A stretch of 64,000 nucleotides of DNA from Xanthomonas sp. DAR 34887 (lineage in GTDB: Bacteria; Pseudomonadota; Gammaproteobacteria; Xanthomonadales; Xanthomonadaceae). The DNA is taken from contig NZ_CP162490.1 in assembly GCF_041245805.1 (NCBI RefSeq), positions 3,201,001-3,265,000 of the forward strand. The letters run 5' to 3'. A program made the translations under genes and the position numbers. Below, one piece after another: positions 40,837-49,478 of the stretch. The stretch's first letter is position 1, and each line of letters begins with the position of its first letter. The notes under the pieces are model-generated. The model did no database searches. It saw only the letters and a program-made list of their open reading frames with translations, and was not told where the DNA came from.

Positions 40837-41280
40837 ATGCTTACCTGCAGGGAAACCCAGGTCCTGAACCTGATCGGCCGGCGCCTGCGCTGCCGGCAGA
40901 TCGCGCGCGTGCTGGCGATCGGCGAATCGACCGTGCGCAAGCACCGCGCCAATATCTGCAGCAAGCTCGGCTTCCACAACACCGCGCAACTGGTCGCCTA
41001 TGCGCTGCGTACTCGCCCGGCACCAGCGGCCGATAGCGGCAGCGGCCCGTGGGAGACGCTGCGGCCGCGCGAATGCGAGATCGTGCGCGAACTTTGCCGC
41101 GGCCAGACCAGCAAGCAGATCGCACGGCGACTGCGGATCAGCCATCGCACGGTGGAAAAACATCGCCAGAACGCGATGCGCACGCTCTACGTGCACGACA
41201 TGGCGACGCTGATGCGGCTGGCCGACGGCAGCGGCGGACAGGCGTCGCCGTCGCTCGCGTCAGGTCGCGATCGACCTTGA
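40837..41280 (+). CDS. Protein of two tandem LuxR-type HTH domains
   Basis: 147 residues that consist of two GerE/LuxR DNA-binding domains and little else. The first (about 2-58) has LTCRETQVLNLIGRRLRCRQ and ESTVRKHRANICSKLG. The second (about 75-130) has LRPRECEIVRELCRGQTSKQ and HRTVEKHRQNAMRTLYVHD. There is no autoinducer, receiver or PAS domain. GGATGGAG lies about 9 nt before the ATG; an open frame to 40705 adds 44 residues without pattern. It might bind DNA as a pseudo-dimer in one chain, or be a leftover of two regulators. Targets unknown. Confidence 0.75.
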   Translation: MLTCRETQVLNLIGRRLRCRQIARVLAIGESTVRKHRANICSKLGFHNTAQLVAYALRTRPAPAADSGSGPWETLRPRECEIVRELCRGQTSKQIARRLRISHRTVEKHRQNAMRTLYVHDMATLMRLADGSGGQASPSLASGRDRP

Positions 41281-41426
41281 GCATGCCTGAGGCTTCGGCG
41301 CATCGCACATGCGGCCGCGCCGGGACCACGACCCGCACAAGCACGCGGACGCCGCAGCTCGAAACCGACACCGCAACAGGCACAGGCGGAAAACGGACGC
41401 GCCGAAATCGGCGCGCCCGTCGCGGA

Positions 41427-42512
41427 TCAACGCGCTTCGACCCTGCCTTCCACATCCACGGCGCGCGTCTGTCCGGGCCAGACGCCGAACAGGTCGATGG
41501 TGCGCACGCCATTGAGCCATTGGCCGAGCGGCCGCTGCCAATGGAAGTGGCGGCGGTCGGTGGAGCGGATGCCGCGGAACCCCAGTTCCAGGCGCAGGTT
41601 GCTCGCGTCCAGCGGGATGTCGCCGATGGTCGAGGTCAGCCCGCCGCTCACCGTCACCCGTCGCTGCTGCGCGCCGCGCGGCGTGTCGAATTGCAGGTGC
41701 GCATCGACGATGTAGGTGCCGCCATGGTTGTTGCGCAGGATCAGGGTGAAGGCCCCCAGATGGGTGATCCAGTTGGGCATCGGCAAGCGCCCGCCGAACG
41801 AGGCGAAGGCGAAGGCCAGCGGCGCCTGCGTGTCGGCCAGCCGGCCGGCCTCGCTCGGCCACAGGTGCAGATCCACGCTGCGCTGCGCGCTGGTGGAAAC
41901 GAACGAGCCGCGGCCACGCGCCTGGCCGAGCATCTTCTCCACCGCGCCGGCATTGCCGGTGATGGAGAAACTGTTGTCGGCCGACTGCGATGCCACGTTG
42001 ACCCCGCTGCGCGCGTACAGCACATCGGTGATCACGCCGAAGCCCTGGGCGATGCCGTTGCCCTGCTGCATGCCTGCCTCCTGCGCGCGCGCCAGCAGCC
42101 AGTCCATGTGCCGGGTCAGCAGCGCGGTCGGATCGTTGAGCCCGACCGTTTCCTCCAGTGCGCACTGCGACACCATCGAGCCTTGCCGGCCGAAGCTCCA
42201 GGTGATCTTGGTGCCGGCGGTGATCTTGAGCCCGGTCTCCGGATCGGTGACCGAACCGTCCAGCTGCGCGGCTGCGCGCGTCTGCCGCACGTCGCTGGTC
42301 ATCATGCTCCAGTCGATGCTGAGCGGCTGCCGACGCAACTGCGCATCGTCCAGGCCCGGCAACGCCGCGGCGATGCGGCGGAAGCTGCCGTTGTGCGGAT
42401 CGACGATGCCGACCGCGCCGGGCGCGATGTCCGGGCTGAGTCCCCAGTTGCCCCAGTAGCCGGGATGGCTGTTGCGTACCATCTGCGTGAACTGCGAGTT
42501 CCACTGTGTCAT
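41427..42512 (-). CDS. Conserved-looking protein of unknown function (361 aa)
   Basis: 361 residues, no signal peptide and no membrane helices. The N-terminus has GYWGNWGLSPDIAPGAVGIV and DPHNGSFRRI; the middle is helical (LTRHMDWLLARAQEAG) and the C-terminal third beta-rich (LGAFTLILRNNHGGTYIVDA, NLRLELGFRGIR). I do not recognise the family. AGCAGGGA lies 9 nt before the ATG at 42512. It is divergent from a 142-residue gene with a 190-bp regulatory gap, so the two may work together, perhaps as an effector and its modifier or as a regulated pair. Confidence 0.65.
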   Translation of the reverse strand: MTQWNSQFTQMVRNSHPGYWGNWGLSPDIAPGAVGIVDPHNGSFRRIAAALPGLDDAQLRRQPLSIDWSMMTSDVRQTRAAAQLDGSVTDPETGLKITAGTKITWSFGRQGSMVSQCALEETVGLNDPTALLTRHMDWLLARAQEAGMQQGNGIAQGFGVITDVLYARSGVNVASQSADNSFSITGNAGAVEKMLGQARGRGSFVSTSAQRSVDLHLWPSEAGRLADTQAPLAFAFASFGGRLPMPNWITHLGAFTLILRNNHGGTYIVDAHLQFDTPRGAQQRRVTVSGGLTSTIGDIPLDASNLRLELGFRGIRSTDRRHFHWQRPLGQWLNGVRTIDLFGVWPGQTRAVDVEGRVEAR

Positions 42513-42589
42513 GGCGATGTCCCTGCTCGATGCGAATTGCATCGCGGCCACGCTGGCATCGGCGACAAGCGCTTTGAATTGCACCGATT

Positions 42590-42621
42590 GCGTAGCGCTG
42601 GCCGTTGCTGGCGCGCTACGC
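42590..42621. promoter_or_regulatory. Inverted repeat in the divergent intergenic region
   Basis: GCGTAGCGC at 42590-42598 and GCGCTACGC at 42613-42621 are exact reverse complements, 14 nt apart, centred between the divergent starts at 42512 and 42703. Consistent with a shared operator. Confidence 0.45.
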
Positions 42622-42702
42622 ATTCGGAAGAATTTATCGCGCACCCCGCTGCAGCCATGCTTGCCGGGACGGCGAATGGCCGCCATTGCACAGGAGCGCG
42701 AC

Positions 42703-43131
42703 ATGCCCTATCAGTTCGAGCAGGCGAGCAGCCCGCAACAGATCGCCGAGCGCCAGTTCGCCTCGGTCTCGCTGGAAGCCGGCCCTACCACCGGCACGCT
42801 GCTGCAGTTCACTCCCTTCACCTCGTGCATCGGGGTGGCGGTCAACAACAACGGCATCCTGATCGGCGTGCACCTGTCGCTGCTGGGCGCCGACGGCACA
42901 CCGTTCTCGGCCGAAAGCGTCGCGGAGGTGATGCGGCTCACCGGCAAGGACCAGCAGCCGGGCGCGCCGTGCATCGTGTTCGGGCAGGTGGCGTACTGGG
43001 AGAATTCGCTGCCGGATGCCTACCAACTGCTGCTGCAGCAATTGCAGCCGAACGAGGTCTACGCGCTGGCCGATCTGACCCCGGGCGTCGGCGTGGACAA
43101 CCTGGGCCGACCGATCCTCACCGAGTACTGA
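42703..43131 (+). CDS. Small protein with a CheD/CNF-like Cys-His pattern, function unknown
   Basis: 142 residues, no signal peptide, AGGAG 6 nt before the ATG. The segment PFTSCIGVAVNNNGILIGVHLSLL places Cys42 and His57 in a beta-hairpin setting; written in parts, FTSCIGVAV and LIGVHLSLLG. This recalls the Cys and His of deamidases with the CheD/CNF1 fold (CNF1 Cys866 and His881 are also 15 apart). The resemblance is short and the assignment is speculative. It is divergent from the 361-residue unknown gene. Confidence 0.6.
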   Translation: MPYQFEQASSPQQIAERQFASVSLEAGPTTGTLLQFTPFTSCIGVAVNNNGILIGVHLSLLGADGTPFSAESVAEVMRLTGKDQQPGAPCIVFGQVAYWENSLPDAYQLLLQQLQPNEVYALADLTPGVGVDNLGRPILTEY

Positions 43132-43250
43132 GCGACACGCGACCGGGAGCCGACGCATGCGGCGACTGGGCGATCCAGATCGCCTGCGGGTGCCGCGTCG
43201 CGATCGGGCACCGACGATGAGCGCGCGGCATCCGCGGGCGATGCCGGCGC

Positions 43251-44981
43251 TCAGCGTTGCAGGTTCTGCAGCGCCGCGCTCACGTACACCAGCGGCGCGT
43301 TCCAGTTGATCGCCACTTCGTTGCTGGCATAGCTGCATTCCTGGTCCAGGTAGGACAGCGCCGGCAGCGACGAGGCGTAGCCGTGCTTGCACTGCGCGGC
43401 GTCCTGCTGGCCCGGCTGCGGACCGCCGACCAGCAGGCCAGGCACCGGCAAGGCGACCCCGTCGGCGATGGAGATGCGATGGTGGATGTGCAGCGGCGAA
43501 CGCACGCCGATCCCGGTCACGAACGACATGCCCAGCGGATTGCGCCCGAGCACGTAGTCCAGCTGCGACTGCGCGGCCTGCAGGTACTCGGGCTTGCGTT
43601 GCAGCTGATAGGCCTGCAGCAGCAGCATCGCCTGGTTCAGCGCGGTGCTGTTGCTGCCCCAGTGGAAATCGCCCGGGGCCATCGCCACTTTCCACGCCGA
43701 GCCCTGCCAGGTTTGCAGCAAGTGCGTGGCCACGCTGTCGATCTCGTGCGCGATGCGCGCCTGGTCCGCATGCGCGGTCAGCCGCGTGCGGTGCTGCGCC
43801 AGCGACATCCACGCCAGCCCGCCCACCGAACCCCAGCTCGGTACGCTCGCCGGCACATTGCGCGCCAGCGCCGCGTCGTAGAACGCGTCCTCGCCGGTGG
43901 CCAGATACAGCTCGGTGGCGGCCCAGGCGAACTCGTCGTCGAGCTTGTCGTCGTCGTAGCCGCCGGTGTGCACGTCCGCCGGCTGCCGGTAGACCGCGTC
44001 CGGATGCGCCTGCGCCCAGGCCCAGGCGCGACGCGAGGCCTGCAGCATGCGCCTGGACACGCCGTCGAAGCGGTCGTCGAACGGTGCGTAGATGCGGCTG
44101 GCCTGGGCCATCACCGCAGCGAAGTCGAGCGTGGCCGCGGTGCTCTTCTGCACCACATAGCGCGGCGCGCGCGCCTGGTCGGGCATCTGCATGCCGCCGA
44201 AGTCCAGGTTGGTCAGCTTGTGGTAGACACCGCCGTCGCCCGGGTCCTGCATCGCCAGCAACCACTGCAGGTTCCAGTCGACCTCGCGCAGGATGTCGGG
44301 CACGCCGCCGCCGCTGTCGGGAATGCCCTCCTTCTGCGCGGCGAAGTAGGCCGGGAACTGCTCGTAGGCGGCCAGCAGCGTGTACACGGTGATGCCGGAA
44401 TTGACCACGTACTTGTTGTAGTCGCCGGCGTCGTACCAGCCCTTCGGCGCGGCGATCACGGTGCCGGCCGGACGCCCCGGCGACGCCGCCGAGGCGTGGA
44501 CCAGCACATGGGTGTCGGGGTGCCCTTCGGCGCGCGCGTGGCGGCCGGCGTACTCGCCGGGCAATGCGGTGCTGGCGCGGTTGAAGTAATAGGCCTTCAG
44601 TGCCGCGCGCGTCACCGCGTCGTAGGCGTCGGCGGCGATGGCGAAGCTGTCCGATGGCGCCAGCCCGTCCACGCGCAGGCGATAGCGGCCCGGTTCGCGC
44701 AGCACAGAGAAGTCGGCGATGCGCACCGTCTGCTGCGCCGGCGCCCATGTCGCCGCCGGGCCCAGCGTGCCGCGCAGCACCACCTTGCCCGAATCGGCGC
44801 GTTCGACCGCGAAGCCGTCGCCGTGTCCATCAAGCACCACCGCGAGCTTGCTGGCGGCCGGCAGATAGCCGACCTGGTTGAGCCGGATCGGCGACATGGC
44901 GGCGTCCTCGGAACGCGAGGCGCAGCCGGCGACGACCAGGCAGGCGAGAAGCAGGCAACGCAAGGCGATAGGCAGGTTCAT
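43251..44981 (-). CDS. Lipoprotein glycoside hydrolase family 9 (endoglucanase/cellodextrinase)
   Basis: 576 residues. A lipobox LVVAGC (Cys20) marks an outer-membrane lipoprotein. An N-terminal Ig-like CelD domain (about 30-115) begins IRLNQVGYLP. The (alpha/alpha)6 catalytic domain has the nucleophile side GWYDAGDYNKY (Asp184, Asp187) and the acid Glu555 in SYASNEVAINWN, plus GRNPLGMSFVTG. It should cleave beta-1,4-glucans from plant cellulose. The start ATG at 44981 is fixed by the signal peptide. It stands alone, with MBL and ggt genes upstream on the same strand. Confidence 0.92.
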   Translation of the reverse strand: MNLPIALRCLLLACLVVAGCASRSEDAAMSPIRLNQVGYLPAASKLAVVLDGHGDGFAVERADSGKVVLRGTLGPAATWAPAQQTVRIADFSVLREPGRYRLRVDGLAPSDSFAIAADAYDAVTRAALKAYYFNRASTALPGEYAGRHARAEGHPDTHVLVHASAASPGRPAGTVIAAPKGWYDAGDYNKYVVNSGITVYTLLAAYEQFPAYFAAQKEGIPDSGGGVPDILREVDWNLQWLLAMQDPGDGGVYHKLTNLDFGGMQMPDQARAPRYVVQKSTAATLDFAAVMAQASRIYAPFDDRFDGVSRRMLQASRRAWAWAQAHPDAVYRQPADVHTGGYDDDKLDDEFAWAATELYLATGEDAFYDAALARNVPASVPSWGSVGGLAWMSLAQHRTRLTAHADQARIAHEIDSVATHLLQTWQGSAWKVAMAPGDFHWGSNSTALNQAMLLLQAYQLQRKPEYLQAAQSQLDYVLGRNPLGMSFVTGIGVRSPLHIHHRISIADGVALPVPGLLVGGPQPGQQDAAQCKHGYASSLPALSYLDQECSYASNEVAINWNAPLVYVSAALQNLQR

Positions 44982-45094
44982 GCGCCGATACTGGCCGGCC
45001 GTGATGACGGCTGCAAGCGCCGCGCGGCGGGCTTTCAGCCGGCAGCCGGAATGCCGCCGCGGCGGCGGCGCGACGGCGCGATCCGGGCGGCGCC

Positions 45095-45985
45095 CTACCC
45101 CGCCAGCGAACGCGCCTGCAGCGACGGCAGCTCGTGCGCGGTGACGAAACGGCCCTTGTCGTCGCGCGCCAGTTGCGCCAGTGCGCAGTCCGGGTCGTGG
45201 GTAAAGAACAGATGCACGTTGCGCGCCAGCGCGTCTTCCAGGAACGCGCGCTTTTCGTCGATGAGCAGTTCCGCATTGCGGTCGTAGCCCATCGTGATCG
45301 GCACATGCACCCACGAGCGTCCCGGGATCAGGTCGGCGCAGAACGCGACGCCGCCATGCGCCTGTCCGTCGACCTGCTGCGCGCCGACGATCTCGGCCAG
45401 CATCAGCCCCGGGGTGTGCCCGTCGCTGAAACGGAAGCGCACCGCCTCGCCCAGGGCGCGCGAATAGTCGCCGTCGACCAGTTCCAGGCGGCCGCTGGCC
45501 TCCAGCAGGCCGGGCAATTCGGGAATGAAGCTGGCACGGTCGCGCGGATGCGGCCGCAACGCGCGTTGCCAGTGCGCCGCGCCGACCAGGAAGTGCGCGT
45601 TCGGGAACAGCAGTTCCGGCGCGGCGCCCTCGCGCCATGGCGCCAACAGCCCGCCGGCATGGTCGAAGTGCAGATGGCTCAGCACCACCACGTCGATATC
45701 GGTATGCGCGACGCCCGCTGCATGCAACGAATCCAGCAGCACATGGCGCTCTTCCTGGATGCCGTAGCGCGCGCGCAGCGCCGGCGCGAAGAACGCGCCG
45801 ACACCGGTCTCGAACAGCACCGTCTTGCCGGCCAGCGGGCGCGCCAGCAGCGCGCGGCAGGCCAGCGCGATGCGGTTGGCGTCGTCGGGCGCGGCCCACT
45901 GCTGCCACATCGCCTTGGGCGCGTTGCCGAACATCGCGCCGCCGTCGAGCTTCTGCGAGTTGCCTTGGATGGACCAGAGTTTCAT
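45095..45985 (-). CDS. Metallo-beta-lactamase-fold hydrolase
   Basis: 296 residues with the complete zinc motif SHLHFDHAGG, a later His in FSDGHTPG, and CADLIP with the bridging Asp. Without a signal peptide it is probably cytoplasmic. The family includes lactonases, glyoxalase-II-like enzymes and alkylsulfatases; the sequence LYS IQGN...MFGN at the N-terminus (LWSIQGN, GGAMFGNAPKAMW) is typical of a subgroup annotated only as MBL hydrolases. A heptad repeat array lies immediately upstream. Confidence 0.85.
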   Translation of the reverse strand: MKLWSIQGNSQKLDGGAMFGNAPKAMWQQWAAPDDANRIALACRALLARPLAGKTVLFETGVGAFFAPALRARYGIQEERHVLLDSLHAAGVAHTDIDVVVLSHLHFDHAGGLLAPWREGAAPELLFPNAHFLVGAAHWQRALRPHPRDRASFIPELPGLLEASGRLELVDGDYSRALGEAVRFRFSDGHTPGLMLAEIVGAQQVDGQAHGGVAFCADLIPGRSWVHVPITMGYDRNAELLIDEKRAFLEDALARNVHLFFTHDPDCALAQLARDDKGRFVTAHELPSLQARSLAG

Positions 45986-45989
45986 TGCC

Positions 45990-46011
45990 GGGATTCGGGA
46001 TTGGGGATTCG
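45990..46011. repeat. GGGATTN heptad array between ggt and the MBL gene
   Basis: Three heptads (GGGATTCGGGATTGGGGATT) 4 nt upstream of the MBL start codon. No inverted partner nearby. Confidence 0.75.
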
Positions 46012-46032
46012 CAAAAGCAGGCGGCGCGCGGC

Positions 46033-47784
46033 TCAGCGTGCCGGCGCTGCCGGTTGCAGGACCTCGGCGCTGCCGACCTCGTTGCGCGGGTCGCTGCCGC
46101 CGCTGAGCACGTTGTTGCGCTTGTCCCACTCCACCGTCTGCAGGTTGCCCCATACGTGGCTGGACCCACGGCCGCCCTCGGCGCTGTCGCCGGGCAGCTT
46201 GAGCGTGTGGCCCATCGCCTGCAGCGCCTGCACGGTGGCCGCGTCGAAGGTGCCGGTCTCGGCCTCGATCACGTCAGGCAGCCACTGGTGGTGGTAGCGC
46301 GGCAGCGCGGCGACCTGCTGCGCGCTGAGGCCGTCGTCGTAGCCGAGGATGCCCAGCAGGACCATGGTGATGATGCGGCTGCCGCCCGGCGTACCGAGCA
46401 CGATCGTCTTGTCGGCGTTCTCCATGAAGGTCGGCGTCATCGAACTGAGCGGACGCTTGCCCGGCTTGGGCGCGTTGGCGGCGTAGCCCATCACCCCGAA
46501 CGCGTTGGGCGTGCCGGGCTTGAGCGCGAAGTCGTCCATCTCGTCGTTGAGCAGCACACCGGTGCCCTTGGGGATCAACCCGGAACCGAACAGCAGGTTC
46601 ACGGTCTGGGTCGCGCCGACGCGGTTGCCTTCGCCGTCGATGATCGAAAAATGGGTGGTCTCGTCGTCTTCCAGCGGGGTCGGCTGGCCAGACAGCAGGT
46701 CGCTGGGCGTGGCCTTTTCCGGATTGATCGTCGAACGCAGACCCACAGCGTAGTCCTTGCTCAGCAGGATGCGCTGCGGCACCGCGGTGAAGTCCGGGTC
46801 GCCGAGAAAGAAGGTACGGTCGCGGTAGGCACGGCGCATGGCTTCCACCACCAGGTGGGTGCGGTGCGCCGGATCCATCGCCTTCAGGTCGTAGCCTTCC
46901 AGGATCTGCAGCATGCTGGCCAGGGCGATGCCGCCGGAGGACGGCGGCGGCGCGGTGGTGATGGTCCAGCCCTTGTAGTCGAACTGGATCGGCGTGCGCT
47001 GCTTGACCGTGTAGCCGGCCAGTTCCTCGGCGGTCCAGTGACCGCCGGCCTGCTTGACTCCGGCCAGCAGCTTCTTGGCGGTGACGCCGCGGTAGAACCC
47101 GTCGAAGCCCTTGGCGCCCAGCAATTGCAGGGTGTTGGCCAGTTCCGGTTGCTTGAACAGGTCGCCTTCGGCGATCGGCTTGCCGTTGCGCAGATACACC
47201 TCGCGGGTCCCGGGATAGCGCTCCATCACTTCGCGCCGCGACTGGTAGCCCTCGGCCATGCGGCGGTACACCGGGAAGCCGTCGCGGGCGATGCGGATCG
47301 CCGGTGCCAGCGATTGCTGCAGCGGCAGCTTGCCGTGCTTGGTCGCCAGTTCCACCAGCGCCGCCGGCAGGCCGGGGACGCCGGCCGACCATGGGCCGTT
47401 GACCGAACGGTCGCGGTCCAGCGCGCCCTTGGCGTCCAGGAACTTGTCGGCGCTCGCCGCTTCCGGCGCGACCTCGCGCGCGTCCAGCATCACGTCCTTG
47501 CCGGTCCTGGCGTCGTGCAGCAGGAAGAAGCCGCCGCCGCCCAGGCCGGAGCTGATCGGTTCGACCACCGCCAGCGTCGAGGACACCGCCACCGCCGCGT
47601 CGAACGCATTGCCGCCCTCGCGCAGGATCTGCAGGCCGGCGTCGGTGGCCAGGCGGTGCCCGCTGGCGACGGCGGCGCCGGGCGGATGCGCGGCAGCGCT
47701 AGCGGTAGCGACCGGCGCCTCGGCCCACGCCGACGGCGTCAGGACCAGGGCGAGCAGCAGGACACGGCGGACGAGAGTGCTCAT
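46033..47784 (-). CDS. ggt: Gamma-glutamyltransferase
   Basis: 583 residues with a signal peptide (about 1-21). An Ntn hydrolase that self-cleaves before the threonine in DDETTHFSIID. It transfers or hydrolyses the gamma-glutamyl group of glutathione in the periplasm. Other signatures: NAFDAAVAVSSTLAVVEPISSGLGGGGF (shown in part as VEPISSGLGGGG), PPPSSGGIALASML, and TPGGSRII. The ATG overlaps the ferredoxin stop (ATGA), so the two are coupled. Confidence 0.95.
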   Translation of the reverse strand: MSTLVRRVLLLALVLTPSAWAEAPVATASAAAHPPGAAVASGHRLATDAGLQILREGGNAFDAAVAVSSTLAVVEPISSGLGGGGFFLLHDARTGKDVMLDAREVAPEAASADKFLDAKGALDRDRSVNGPWSAGVPGLPAALVELATKHGKLPLQQSLAPAIRIARDGFPVYRRMAEGYQSRREVMERYPGTREVYLRNGKPIAEGDLFKQPELANTLQLLGAKGFDGFYRGVTAKKLLAGVKQAGGHWTAEELAGYTVKQRTPIQFDYKGWTITTAPPPSSGGIALASMLQILEGYDLKAMDPAHRTHLVVEAMRRAYRDRTFFLGDPDFTAVPQRILLSKDYAVGLRSTINPEKATPSDLLSGQPTPLEDDETTHFSIIDGEGNRVGATQTVNLLFGSGLIPKGTGVLLNDEMDDFALKPGTPNAFGVMGYAANAPKPGKRPLSSMTPTFMENADKTIVLGTPGGSRIITMVLLGILGYDDGLSAQQVAALPRYHHQWLPDVIEAETGTFDAATVQALQAMGHTLKLPGDSAEGGRGSSHVWGNLQTVEWDKRNNVLSGGSDPRNEVGSAEVLQPAAPAR

Positions 47785-48065
47785 GCGGCGGGGGGCTCCT
47801 GTCGGTAGAACTCGGGATGATCGCGCTGCAGTTGCAGCAGCTTGGCCAGCAACTGGTCGTGGCTCTCCGGGATCGCCGGATCCGGATCGATGCACTCGAC
47901 CGGACACACCACCACGCACTGTGGCTCGTCGAAATGGCCGACGCATTCGGTACAGCGGGCCGGATCGATCACATAGATCGTCTCGCCCATCGCGATGGCC
48001 TGGTTCGGGCAGGCCGGCTCGCAGACGTCGCAGTTGACGCAGAGCTCGTTGATCTTGAGGGACAT
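47781..48065 (-). CDS. YfhL-type 2[4Fe-4S] ferredoxin
   Basis: 94 residues. Two cluster motifs: Cys9-x2-Cys12-x2-Cys15-x3-Cys19-Pro and Cys38-x2-Cys41-x8-Cys50-x3-Cys54-Pro, plus the extra Cys58, as in Allochromatium/YfhL-type low-potential ferredoxins. A helical C-terminal tail (QLLAKLLQLQRDHPEFY) is also typical. The gene often adjoins coaD in Proteobacteria, and coaD is indeed close upstream here. It overlaps ggt by 4 nt. Confidence 0.93.
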   Translation of the reverse strand: MSLKINELCVNCDVCEPACPNQAIAMGETIYVIDPARCTECVGHFDEPQCVVVCPVECIDPDPAIPESHDQLLAKLLQLQRDHPEFYRQEPPAA

Positions 48066-48440
48066 TTCGCTGGATTCGGCACTAACCGCGCCATCTTACC
48101 GGATCGGGCGTGGCGGCCCCGGCATCGCGGTCACGTCCGGCGGGAACGCTGCGTCGCGCAGGCGACGGCTGGCTGAAGGCGCCAGCGGGCGGGCCGGAGG
48201 CGCCGATGCACGTGGCAATTGCTTGTGGCGTCCCGGGAACGCCGTTGTCGCCCTGCCTGGCCGAGGCGCGCAGGAACCAGATCGGGCGATGGATGCCGCT
48301 GGCGAAACGGAAACGCTGCAGTGAAGACCGGGCCGTCACGGCCGCAGGCCAGCCGACGCTGGCCACTGCGTCGGCTGGCCTGCTTGGACCCGCCTGCGCC
48401 AAGCCGGCGCGCCCAAGCAGGCACGCCGGCGCGAAGGCGC
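48066..48440. other. Gene-poor interval with a strong hairpin
   Basis: 375 bp between the ferredoxin and lipoprotein genes. It holds a perfect 14-bp hairpin (AGGCCAGCCGACGC at 48346-48359 with 48368-48381), likely the end of the lipoprotein transcript although it lacks a U-tract. Short open frames here show no domain or start signal. Confidence 0.55.
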
Positions 48441-48935
48441 TTACTTCGCTTCGACGAAGATGTACTCGGCGCCGGTCGGCTGGATCACGGTCTGCACGCG
48501 CGCGTTGTCGGCGGCGTTGCCGATGTAGACCACGCGCACGCCCTTCATCGTGTTCGGCTCGACCTTGGCGAAGGCGGCGGTGATCAGGTCGGCCATCTTG
48601 GCCGAGGCCGAGGAGCCGAACGCCAGCATGTTGCCCGGCTGGATGCCGCGGCCGATGGCGGTGGTGGCGCTTTCGACCTGGCGATCGTACTTGGCCTGGA
48701 AATCGGCGTCCGACTCCGGCGGCAGGTAGTACAGGAACGGGCTGTTGGTGATGGTGCCCATGTTCTGCAGCGCCACTTCCTGCAGGTACTTCTTCCAGCC
48801 GGCATCGTCGTCCTTGGACGGCACGGTCAGCGCCGGCTTCGCATCGGCGACCGGTGCGGCGGCCTCTTCCTTCTTGCAGGCGGTGAAGCCCAGTGCCAGC
48901 GAGGCGATCAGCAGCACGCGTACGGTGTTCTTCAT
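48441..48935 (-). CDS. Putative lipoprotein of unknown function
   Basis: 164 residues. The signal peptide ends at LGFTAC with Cys20 as lipidation site, and the following KKEEAAAPVADAKPA is a typical flexible linker. The mature domain (about 45-164) has NMGTITNSPFLYYLPPES, GRGIQPGNMLAFGSS and VRVVYIGNAADNARVQ; I do not recognise the family. It probably sits in the outer membrane (Lys at +2). It lies 36 nt downstream of coaD. Confidence 0.75.
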   Translation of the reverse strand: MKNTVRVLLIASLALGFTACKKEEAAAPVADAKPALTVPSKDDDAGWKKYLQEVALQNMGTITNSPFLYYLPPESDADFQAKYDRQVESATTAIGRGIQPGNMLAFGSSASAKMADLITAAFAKVEPNTMKGVRVVYIGNAADNARVQTVIQPTGAEYIFVEAK

Positions 48936-48971
48936 GGATGGCTCCCTTGTTGTCTGTGAATGGCGGACGGC

Positions 48972-49478
48972 TCAGCGCTGCGCCGCGGCTTGGCGGGCCT
49001 GGACCAGCGCCTGCACCACCGACGGCGGCACGAAGCCGGACACGTCCCCGCCCAGCCGCGCGATCTCGCGCACCAGCGACGACGAAATGAAACTGTGTTG
49101 CTCGGCCGGGGTGAGGAACAGCGTCTCCACTTCCGGGATCAGATGCCGGTTCATGCTCGCCATCTGGAACTCGTATTCGAAATCCGACACCGCGCGCAGG
49201 CCGCGCAGCAGCACCCCGCCGCCGACCGAACGCACGAAATGCGCCAGCAGCGTGTCGAAGCCGATCACCTCGACATTGCGGTGCCCCGTCAGCGCCTCGC
49301 GGGCCAGGTTCACGCGCAATTCCAGCGGCAGCGTCGGCCCCTTGGACGGACTCTGCGCCACGCCCACCACCACCTGCTCGAACAGCGGCGCGGCCCGGTT
49401 GACCAGGTCGATGTGACCGTTGGTGATCGGATCGAAGGTCCCGGGGTAGACGGCGATGCGGCTATGGGCCACGGTCAT
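48972..49478 (-). CDS. coaD: Phosphopantetheine adenylyltransferase
   Basis: 168 residues. Makes dephospho-CoA from phosphopantetheine and ATP. Nucleotidyltransferase motif YPGTFDPITNGHIDLV with the T/HxGH-type NGHID, then LLRGLRAVSDFEYEFQMASM and SFISSSLVREIA. Its ATG overlaps the rsmD stop by ATGA, the common rsmD-coaD arrangement. Confidence 0.96.
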   Translation of the reverse strand: MTVAHSRIAVYPGTFDPITNGHIDLVNRAAPLFEQVVVGVAQSPSKGPTLPLELRVNLAREALTGHRNVEVIGFDTLLAHFVRSVGGGVLLRGLRAVSDFEYEFQMASMNRHLIPEVETLFLTPAEQHSFISSSLVREIARLGGDVSGFVPPSVVQALVQARQAAAQR

